Shown here: positions 9,001 through 14,015 of the stretch, in pieces | Position numbering within the stretch: position 1 is the first letter of the stretch | Layout of the letters: every line of letters starts with the position of its first letter | Assembly (NCBI GenBank): GCA_000934455.1 | Contig: KN882553.1 | Span: 117,234-138,480, forward strand | Reading direction: 5' to 3' | DNA length: 21,247 nt | Source: Apostichopus parvimensis | Taxonomy: Eukaryota; Echinodermata; Holothuroidea; Aspidochirotida; Stichopodidae | Notes under the pieces: model-generated | The model's input: the letters and a program-made list of their open reading frames with translations, nothing else | What the model was told of the DNA's origin: nothing | Database searches by the model: none | Translations under genes and position numbers: made by a program

Positions 9001-9114
9001 AGATGGAGGCATGAATAATATCTGTTATACAGGCTAATATTTTCTGCATTTCTTCCACAGATTTTTACTTACTTCCCACTTACCACTCACAGTGCGTATG
9101 GAATCCATATCTGA
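1..9114 (+). CDS. traf7-like: TRAF7-like protein, C-terminal WD40 propeller (5' partial, spliced)
   Basis: Joined exons 1-68, 900-1041, 1604-1711, 2483-2560, 2955-3041, 5195-5330, 6836-6984 (or 7055-7203), 8637-8762 and 9061-9114 give 315 residues ending in TGA. The product is a chain of WD40 blades with typical pieces such as GHQGAV, SGGSDCVIKVW, LHHWVRAL, GSHNTVTVWD and SGSDDQEIK. The blade order, the LHHWVRAL segment and a stop soon after the last blade match my recollection of the C-terminal seven-blade propeller of TRAF7. That family is a RING E3 ubiquitin ligase that binds MAP3K3 and promotes JNK/p38 signalling. The RING and TRAF zinc fingers should lie left of the window. Several blades lack the canonical WD or GH residues, so this may be a divergent paralogue. 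WD40 identity is near certain; the TRAF7 assignment is likely. Confidence 0.82.
69..899 (+). repeat. Intron 1 with tandem duplication spanning an exon acceptor
   Basis: The intron begins gtgagc and ends ttttcag. Its 3' part is duplicated: about 631-787 and again about 788-954, with a 164-bp offset at the acceptor. Each copy carries CCTCTGCCAAC, a C-rich run of CCCCA units, the intron end and the start of exon 2. Copy 1 includes 51 exon bases (736-786) with two differences, then breaks off without a donor. The first 550 bp show nothing recognisable beyond a short CA run near 559. Confidence 0.85.
900..1041 (+). CDS. TRAF7-like exon 2 (blade 1)
   Basis: Acceptor tgttttcag is at 891-899 and the donor reads CAG then gtgagc. 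One completing base is followed by 47 codons, residues 24-70. It holds GHQGAVHSLAIH, KLYSGGSDCVIKVW and a trailing RGH of the next blade. A near-identical partial copy of its first 51 bases lies upstream at 736. Confidence 0.88.
1042..1290 (+). other. Intron 2, 5' part
   Basis: Starts at donor gtgagc. It contains a loose run of GTTACC-type motifs at about 1057-1120. I see nothing coding before the SINE. Confidence 0.5.
1291..1590 (+). mobile_element. tRNA-derived SINE (Leu/Ser-type head)
   Basis: There is an internal RNA polymerase III A box TGGCGGAGTGG at 1298-1308 and a perfect B box GGTTCGATACC at 1361-1371. The spacing implies a long variable arm, as in leucine or serine tRNAs. The T stem-loop CCGGG..CCCGG is intact, but the acceptor and anticodon stems pair poorly, so this is not a working tRNA. 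A body of about 180 bp follows, then a TAA-rich tail at 1568-1588. It lies in the intron between exons 2 and 3. No clear target-site duplication was found. Confidence 0.72.
1604..1711 (+). CDS. TRAF7-like exon 3 (blade 2)
   Basis: Acceptor ttatcaacag, donor AAA then gtgagt; 36 codons in phase 0-0, residues 71-106. It contains VVALVAG, LYSAALDNTIRCW and NYETPDSDVKIIK. The tail of a SINE ends about 15 bases before the acceptor. Confidence 0.86.
1763..1812 (+). repeat. G-rich tract, possible G-quadruplex
   Basis: Runs of GGGAGG, GGGG and a long G run lie in intron 3 on the sense strand of the TRAF7-like gene. There are at least four G runs of three or more within 50 bases. Confidence 0.5.
2104..2236 (+). 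repeat. Degenerate minisatellite (AAAATCCTGGATCCTT-like)
   Basis: Irregular repeats of CCTGGATCC, CCTGCATTC, CCTGGATAC, CCTTGATCC and CCTGGATCC are separated by TTTAAAATC-like spacers in intron 3. Unit spacing is about 14-25 bp. The remainder of 1712-2482 shows no coding sequence. Confidence 0.6.
2483..2560 (+). CDS. TRAF7-like exon 4 (blade 3, first half)
   Basis: A T-rich acceptor ends in tttatgtag and the donor is AAG then gtatga; 26 codons in phase 0-0, residues 107-132. The peptide NAHDEDICALIMAGSNLFSS fits the a-b-c strands of a WD40 blade. It joins in frame to IWKADTL of the next exon. Confidence 0.83.
2955..3041 (+). CDS. TRAF7-like exon 5 (blades 3-4)
   Basis: Acceptor ag at 2953-2954, donor GAG then gtaaga; 29 codons in phase 0-0, residues 133-161. 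It reads IWKADTLEFLKAISG, then LHHWVRALALDPHE. The LHHWVRAL segment is the strongest pointer to TRAF7. The polypyrimidine tract is weak (gaatcttaacatag). Confidence 0.85.
3116..3152 (+). repeat. G-rich tract in intron 5
   Basis: GGAGGAGGGG, GTGGGGG and AGGGAGGGAG runs lie on the sense strand, about 75 bp after the exon 5 donor. They could form a G-quadruplex in the pre-mRNA. Confidence 0.45.
3296..3396 (+). repeat. Left copy of ~101-bp direct repeat flanking the LINE
   Basis: Begins CTCAAGTCCGGTAATTTTC and ends AGCTGTAAACATTG. It pairs with 4875-4976 with six substitutions and one indel (about 93% identity). The two copies bracket the retroelement. Confidence 0.85.
3397..4874 (+). mobile_element. 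5'-truncated RTE-type LINE insertion
   Basis: The segment between the two direct repeats holds a reverse-transcriptase reading frame in the host-gene sense orientation. There is no endonuclease domain, so the 5' half is missing, as is usual for target-primed insertions. The first 150 bp or so (3397-3560) are not recognisable. After the stop at 4787 come about 85 bp of possible 3' UTR with no poly(A) tail. The whole lies within the 2.15-kb intron 5 of the TRAF7-like gene. Confidence 0.82.
3513..4787 (+). pseudogene. Reverse transcriptase ORF of RTE-type LINE, one in-frame stop
   Basis: One frame runs from about 3550 to TAA 4785-4787, broken only by TAA at 3696-3698. In order it contains SGFRPGMGTREG (finger region), FIDYKKAFDRV (motif A, Asp at 3720), RGVRQGCVLSPKLFN (motif B), RYADDTALLAEN (catalytic YADD at 4011-4022), MGLKMNTKKTKAM, FKYLGQTIT, YASETWTLSK and GHILRSN, then a basic KRKRGRPRNTW stretch. 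The layout of the 3' half matches RTE/BovB-type elements. ATG 3762 opens an intact 341-codon piece. With the endonuclease missing and a stop before motif A, it is non-autonomous. RTE versus a neighbouring LINE clade is an inference. Confidence 0.85.
4875..4976 (+). repeat. Right copy of ~101-bp direct repeat flanking the LINE
   Basis: Partner of 3296-3396, starting CTCAAGTCCGG and ending TGTAAACATTG. It could be an unusually long target-site duplication, or a terminal repeat of the element. Confidence 0.85.
5195..5330 (+). CDS. TRAF7-like exon 6 (blades 4-5)
   Basis: Acceptor tttttctatag is followed by 45 codons plus one base, residues 162-206; the donor is TTG then gtaatt, a fairly weak site. 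The peptide starts ENLYCGSHNTVTVWDATS and ends FGSVFSLAVSNTYLFV, then G. It ends in phase 1, so only an exon beginning with two completing bases may follow. Both 6836 and 7055 satisfy this. An alternative acceptor three bases downstream (5198) would drop one Glu. Confidence 0.87.
5331..6835 (+). other. Intron 6, no gene seen
   Basis: 1505 bp. It includes a TCTG/TCCG-rich stretch at 5650-5720 with a cryptic acceptor-like tttgtctttcag, and A-rich runs at 6160-6240. I looked for a third copy of exon 7 (QLL..LSPD..TS pattern) and saw none. Confidence 0.6.
6836..6984 (+). CDS. TRAF7-like exon 7a (blades 5-6, variant a)
   Basis: A strong pyrimidine tract (tacatttctctcgctag) precedes the exon and the donor is AGG then gtaagg. 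The 149 bp are two completing bases plus 49 codons: GTYNQNFKVFDV, then QLLHTCVDHIGTVTAMSLSP, then TSCHDRKVR. It keeps the blade-like D-H-I-G and S-C-H-D positions and is the better match to TRAF7. It lies 70 bp upstream of a same-length homologous exon. Confidence 0.87.
7055..7203 (+). CDS. TRAF7-like exon 7b (alternative, mutually exclusive with 7a)
   Basis: Acceptor ttctttcctcctag; donor GAG then gttcgt, a weak but GT-containing site. The exon has the same length (149 bp) and phases as 7a. The peptide reads GTEKKGIVIFHV, then SHQLLKTLEPLKGCVVQLML, then SPDMNYLITSHSDSTVE. Ungapped alignment to 7a gives 20 of 50 identities, including QLL, LSPD and TS. It lacks the GH and WD-type positions, so the blade surface would differ. 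Placed after 7a it would be out of frame and stop at TGA 7076-7078. It could instead be a decaying exon copy, but the open frame argues for use. Confidence 0.75.
7204..8636 (+). other. Intron after exon 7b, with inverted repeats
   Basis: 1433 bp with no coding sequence recognised. ACCATGGTGAC at 7247-7257 is complementary to 7513-7523, and TAGGGTTACCAT at 7276-7287 to 7493-7504. A separate pair is TTGTCCGAACA at 8151-8161 and its complement at 8347-8357. The first set may be a stem regulating splicing or the ends of an old non-autonomous element. Confidence 0.6.
8637..8762 (+). CDS. TRAF7-like exon 8 (blades 6-7)
   Basis: The acceptor has a long T tract (cactttttttttcag) and the donor is AAG then gtatgt; 42 codons in phase 0-0, residues 257-298. 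It reads IYHLENFLSIQVLSRHYGSV, then NCLAVKSSKG, then LLCSGSDDQEIK. A second donor-like site, gtgagt, lies at 8825. If the intron is retained the frame adds 21 residues and stops at 8826-8828. Confidence 0.87.
8831..8902 (+). repeat. 25-bp direct repeat, 47-bp period
   Basis: CAACATTTGGTAACATGCAT plus GGTGT occurs identically at 8831-8855 and 8878-8902 in the last intron of the TRAF7-like gene. This is a recent short tandem duplication. Confidence 0.85.
9061..9114 (+). CDS. TRAF7-like terminal coding exon 9
   Basis: The strong acceptor ttctgcatttcttccacag is followed by 17 codons and TGA (9112-9114). The peptide is IFTYFPLTTHSAYGIHI. The opening IF sits where the last blade normally has V-W, closing the propeller. 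The tail is longer than the two residues I recall after that position in vertebrate TRAF7. Retention of the previous intron is a possible alternative end. Confidence 0.68.
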   Translation: MFTYFPLTTHSAYGIHI

Positions 9115-9619
9115 ACAGGGTGCTAAATCTCTCATGGGAGCTTTTCTCATCGGGACTCTACCAACAAATCTTTCTTGAAGCTAGGTTTAAATTCCACACT
9201 TACCACGTCTTTCTCCTGGGGTTGAGAATTCTGTGTGACTTTCAAATGTCATTTTATTATCTAATTACAGGAAAATCCTCACAAAGGATCAGCTTTTGTA
9301 ACATTGTTTTGGACTGTTCAGTTTGGTATCACTTCCTTTATTTTCTGAAATTTTTATTAGAGATTTATGAATTTTTATCATTGTAAAAACATCATTTACA
9401 AATATACCCCTCCCCCAACCCTCCTCTAGAGGAAATGATCAAATCAATGGATAAAGAAGAAATATCACAAGCCTTACATGGTTTTGTGATGTTATTTTTA
9501 GGCTTACTGAAGATCTGCCCTCTGGTATTTGAAGGAACACTTGAAAATATGATATTCCAAAAAGAGATTTAAGGTAATTTTGAATTCCAAGATGAAGGCA
9601 AAAGGAATCAATGTGATGG

Positions 9620-9696
9620 TTTGTGTGTGTGCGTGTATGTGTATGGGTGGGTGTGTGTATGCATGTATGTATGTGTGTATGTATGTGTGTATGTGA
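9620..9696 (+). repeat. TG/TATG microsatellite
   Basis: Mixed TG and ATGT repeats with a GGGTGGG interruption. The open frames on both strands here are repeat artefacts. Confidence 0.8.
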
Positions 9697-9748
9697 TGCT
9701 GTAGCTTGTAAACAAGAGAACTCAAAAAGAGCAATCTTGGTTGAAGTT

Positions 9749-9785
9749 CATACTTTTATTCATACTTATATTCATACTTATATTC
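9749..9785 (+). repeat. 12-bp tandem repeat (ATTCATACTTAT)
   Basis: About three units of ATTCATACTTAT, the first slightly altered, just downstream of the TG repeat. Confidence 0.75.
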
Positions 9786-10107
9786 CCGATAGTAAGTATA
9801 TTAACACTATTGAAATAAGTTAAAGTCAAAGTTGATTTGATGTCAACAAAGGTCAACCTTTGAAAACCTAAACCGGCTGAAAACTGTAAATCTTGAATGA
9901 TCTCTGAACTTGATAGATAGGTCCAGATTAGTGTAAGAATCTTGCAGATCACTTGAAGTCAGTATTTGGTCAACAATTCAAAATATCTTGTTTGTATTGT
10001 TACTGTAGAAAATGCAGTCATACAAAATGTGGCAAGGAAATTTGGTTTTTTGTTTGTATCGATGTGTATTACTTTGTAAGCTGTTAAACAAGTTGTGTAA
10101 TTTTTTT

Positions 10108-10135
10108 GGAGGGGAAGGGGGGTGGAGGGGGTTAT
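10108..10135 (+). repeat. G-rich tract in inferred 3' UTR
   Basis: GGAGGGGAAGGGGGG followed by TGGAGGGGG; four G runs on the transcript strand. Confidence 0.45.
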
Positions 10136-10144
10136 TAAAAAGAA

Positions 10145-10215
10145 GGCAGAAGTTGGGATTGAACCAGGGACCTTGTGTTGTCAAAAATGTCTTTGCCACT
10201 AGACCATAAGGTGAG
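10145..10215 (-). other. tRNA-like / SINE-head remnant
   Basis: On the minus strand there is an A box TGGTCTAGTGG (10206-10196) and a B box GGTTCAATCCC (10165-10155), about 30 nt apart. The acceptor stem does not pair and the T stem pairs only partly, so this is a tRNA-derived fragment, not a tRNA gene. It lies antisense in the inferred 3' UTR. Confidence 0.55.
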
Positions 10216-10969
10216 ATCCTAATGTAGGATTCTTTCCAAATTTTTAAGATCCAGTTTTTGGACTTTCAGGGTGCTATGTTAAATGTATATCTTTCTATTT
10301 TAATTTTTATTTAAATTTTTAAATTTTTATTAACCAAGCTCCTCCGATTCTGTATTGAAATCTCTCATTAGTCAGTTTTCTTTTATCCATGCTTTAGCCT
10401 TAAAGCAATTCCCACTATTTTATCTGTCACATTTTTTTGCAATGAACTATTGAACTACTGCATTCTATTCCAACACTCAATCCTGACCACACTCTGAAGG
10501 AGATCCATGAATAGCTAGAAATTAAGGTCAACACAAAGGACATTGTATCGCTTTAAGTTCTGGTAAAATAGGGCTAAAGTGTTTAAATATGGTGTGTGGT
10601 AATATGGATGATGTACATATAAGGTAACTGGTCTCTTATCTTCATAACATGTTTTATCTTCACATATCTTGTGGGGCTATTGCTGTTTTTAAATGTAATA
10701 TCCAGGACCCTTTCAATTGTTTTTGGTGCAATAATTCAAGTGTGTACACTGCTGTTGGATTCAACCTTTTTCCGCTCACTGTTCTAAATTTTCTGACCCG
10801 TAGCACTAGCAACAATGACATCTTTCACCAGGAATGGAGCAAAGCCTTCTGCTATGTGATGTTAATGCCCTAAGCTAGTTAGATAGATAGCGGAAAAAGC
10901 TTACATAAGCACTTTACTAGAACTGGGAATGGTTTTTGTCTCCTCAATTATTGCTTGTGCTAATTCTAA

Positions 10970-11010
10970 CTGGGGAGGGAGGGGGTGAGGGAGGGGAGGG
11001 GAAGGGGTGG
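10970..11010 (+). repeat. G-rich tract, strong G-quadruplex candidate
   Basis: GGGGAGGGAGGGGG, then GAGGGAGGGGAGGGGAAGGGG, sense-strand. It has at least six G runs within 40 bases, the densest such tract in the window. Confidence 0.55.
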
Positions 11011-11261
11011 TTCTGTTTGTTTTTTGGTTCTCTTTTCTATTGTAAAGTTCGGTATGTTTTCAGGGAGTGTCACTACCCAACAAGCCCTATAGGGTTTGTT
11101 AGTACGCTTCCTTTCACAAGTTTTGTTTCTTATCTCCTATGTTGTTATGTCATACTTATGTTGTGATAAAGTAAATGAAATGAAGTTAGGTAGTAAATGT
11201 GCTGTTGGCATTGCCAGTTTTCAAAATGGGAGGTATTTGCTTTGAATAGTCTAGTACACTG

Positions 11262-11515
11262 GGTATATTATATATGAATAATGTAACAAGTACACTAGTA
11301 TATCCAACATGACATTATGTAACAAGTACATTGGATGTATCAGGTATAGGCCAATCATGTGACATCCATTATGTAAGAATTGCATCGGGTAAGTTAGATA
11401 TCAGAAATGTAATAGCTGCATGACATTTTGTAATAAATACCTTAACTCTCTGCAAATCATGTGACATTTAACAATTATGTAAAAAAAATTATATTGGGTA
11501 AGTAATATCTATATC
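11262..11515 (+). repeat. Degenerate ~55-60-bp tandem repeat
   Basis: Four to five diverged units share ATGTAACAAGTACA, then TTGGGTAT-like, then ATGTGACATT. ATGTAA recurs near 11280, 11319, 11371, 11406 and 11477. Unit boundaries are approximate. Confidence 0.5.
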
Positions 11516-11874
11516 ACAAGGATACATCAAGTATGCTTGTTAGATAAGTATCTATGCAATATATATTAACTGGTATAAAGTGTGCAATTCCATTTTGTGT
11601 ATGAAGTATACTTGGTATGCCCATAAATACTGAGACTACTTGGTGTGCCTGTTGCATATACATGAAGTATCCATTGTCCAGGGTATGTCCGCCATATTGC
11701 CAAGGAGTAATTGTCAACTAGCTGCCCACCAGTAATTTTGAAAATGTTGGAAGTGATTTTGCTATGAAACAGTTTGTAATGGACATTTTGTATGTTAGCC
11801 TTTAAGACCAATAATGTATCAAATACAATTGGTATGTTAGCCACCAATTAATGTGCTGAGAAGGTGCATAAAGA

Positions 11875-11880
11875 AATAAA
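11875..11880 (+). terminator. Candidate poly(A) signal, TRAF7-like gene
   Basis: AATAAA, followed within 60 bp by a T/G-rich stretch. It is the last AATAAA before the opposing gene's signal. An alternative AATAAA is at 11432-11437. Confidence 0.4.
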
Positions 11881-12045
11881 GGATTAATATTTTCTATTCT
11901 CATGAAATATAACTAATATTGTATTATTTCTGCTATGCTGGTCTGAAATATGTGAGAAGCCTGTAAGTCACTTCAAGCAGCTGTCTCCGAGCTATGGTAC
12001 ACAAAGTCACAAAATCAACAGGATGTCATGGTTTTCAAATTAATG

Positions 12046-12051
12046 TTTATT
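12046..12051 (-). terminator. Candidate poly(A) signal, AARS gene
   Basis: TTTATT on the + strand is AATAAA on the minus strand. It is the first canonical signal I find after the AARS stop, implying a 3' UTR of about 1.8 kb. Minus-strand ATTAAA variants at 12830-12835 and near 12156-12170 are alternatives. Confidence 0.4.
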
Positions 12052-13838
12052 AGGACCTGATAAACACATGATTAAAAACAAAACAAAAACACCCACTTGG
12101 CAAACGAAAGATAGACTGTGAAAACAGATTGCCACCAAAAATTTCCCAAAACATTTTAATGTTTAATGTAAAATATACTTATGTACATCAATATGATTGT
12201 GGTATTAAATACCATTCGAAAAGCTATGCAAAAGCCAAAATGTAGCATTTCACCTCTTCCCCACCCATCTAACCCTCAAATCACCCCCAAAAAAGAAAAT
12301 AGATGCCCTAGGTATTATTTTGAGAAGTTTCCCTCCCCACTTTACATCAATGTTTGAAATTTAATATTTCTTGTTGATTCAGGAGAAAAGCAACATGCAT
12401 AGTTTCATCTTCTACATTCTACATTTTGATGTATTTTTTTTTCCAGTTTCATTAGCAAGTCTTACACAACAGTGATCAAATTGAAGTATTGCTTGGTCCC
12501 AGTTATTTGAGCATAAACCTGCATAACATATTTCAAGAAATACATAACTTTTAACATCTTGAAATTAATTTGGTAGTCTCATATAAGCGTCATTAATAAC
12601 AGAAAACTTGTCTAGGGCAGATGAATAACGATGGCCGCGACCTCAGAACTGGTTCTAAAGTCAGAATTGGTCTAACCTATATGTTTCTGTGGCCATTTTA
12701 TAATATAAATCAATTCTGACTTTACATAGAGTCAACAATGTGTAGGTGGTAGGGTGTTCAAGCCTAAGCTTGCATGCCTGACTATAATAAGATTGTGGGT
12801 CCATTTTCTTCTCCTTCTCAAGAGCCAGATTTAATCTTCCACTTGTTTCGGCTTACTACATATACCTACATATAGTATAGGCCTACATCCATAGAGCAAT
12901 TGCATGACAGTCATATCCCCTGTTACCATGTGGTAAAATATTCCTTCATATTGTTATGCTGACTACCATGCTTTGGCAAGCTTTGGTGTCGAGTCCTCGA
13001 GAAATTGATATTAATGCTATCATATCAAATTTAGACTACATAGTTGTATATATGGTTGCTTCATAGAAAACCTTACTCAGAAATGAAAATATTGCTATCT
13101 TGCAGGATATCACCTGACACAAGCAGTGCCATAGATACCCTCTTGCATGGAATTCAACAATCACATCACATGATAGAGCCAGTGATAACCACAATAGTGC
13201 GAGTGATCAACACAACCGCTGGGCTATTAAGTACACAGAGACATCTCCCATTGCATAGCAACACTTCCCATGAATAACTACTGTACGTATGTAGTTCAGA
13301 ATGGCTTTGAATATAACAGTAGGACTATTTAAGTCTCAAATCCTTCCTCTTCCCCTCCTCTCCCTCCCACCCTGTTTGTATAAACCTCTATCTGCAGGTT
13401 CTTGGACCATGTAGAGTTGGGTCCATTACTGGCAAAGGTGTGCAGGTTTTCCGTCTGTTCAGCTCAATTTGAGTTAAACGCCCACGACATACATTTCTCA
13501 ATAGCTTTTCTATGTCTTACTTATGATCATTAATAAATGATTAATTAATAAATGATCATTTCCTGCTATATTCACTTATTACATTAATCTATAAGATCCA
13601 TTCTTAATCCTTTCTGTTACTTACACACTTCATGTATAGCAGCCTATCTTGTGCATTCACTACTCACACATGCAGGAATGTGATTAACTAACATACCCTT
13701 GTAAAAGCATACAGCCACCACTGTGACCAACTCTTGTACATACAAGGCTGTTTATCATACACTTCCTCAAACAGAGAAATACCAGAAAAGAACAGTCACT
13801 ATGCAAACATACCCTTAAATTGTATACTACATTGATGC
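12052..13838 (-). other. Probable AARS 3' UTR
   Basis: No protein-coding signal. There is a perfect 14-bp inverted repeat TAAAGTCAGAATTG (12656-12669) with its complement at 12711-12724 (41-nt loop). An AT-rich palindromic stretch at about 13522-13560 has TGATCATT and AATGATCA arms. The extent depends on the uncertain poly(A) site. Confidence 0.4.
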
Positions 13839-14015
13839 TTAGTTTTGAAGCTTTAATTGAGCAAATTCTTGGCCTAGCCTCATAGCTTCTTCTACTGAGC
13901 CGATGTTATCACCAGTAGCCTGGGCAGACACGTCCTTACCCCCTCCCTTTCCACCCATCACCCCCGAAACGTGTTTCACCCACTCGTTGGCTTTAAGACC
14001 CTTCGCTATGGCTTC
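13839..14015 (-). CDS. AARS last coding exon (C-Ala end)
   Basis: Acceptor ctccacag; 58 codons plus stop. It reads [18 protein letters not shown], then [19 protein letters not shown], ending FAQLKLQN. The glycine-lysine run is a family hallmark of the C-Ala domain. Confidence 0.93.
   Translation of the reverse strand, partial: EAIAKGLKANEWVKHVSGVMGGKGGGKDVSAQATGDNIGSVEEAMRLGQEFAQLKLQN

Larger units (their letters stand above)
9115..11900 (+). other. Probable 3' UTR of the TRAF7-like gene
   Basis: No further WD40 coding sequence is seen after the stop. The first AATAAA is at 11432-11437 and another is at 11875-11880; an ATTAAA is at 10134. The interval is AT-rich and full of simple repeats. 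A UTR of about 2.8 kb is inferred only from signal position, and an earlier end is possible. Confidence 0.4.

Noticed and set aside
9316-9345. Alternative last exon starting TTTGGTATCACT after ctgttcag
   Set aside because: Poor pyrimidine tract and no better match than the strong acceptor at 9060.
9120-9386. 88-codon + strand frame after the WD40 stop
   Set aside because: No WD40 or other recognisable motif; lies in the presumed 3' UTR.
9847-9862. CAAAGGTCAACCTTTG palindrome as a nuclear-receptor site
   Set aside because: A single half-palindrome in a presumed 3' UTR is too weak to support a regulatory call.
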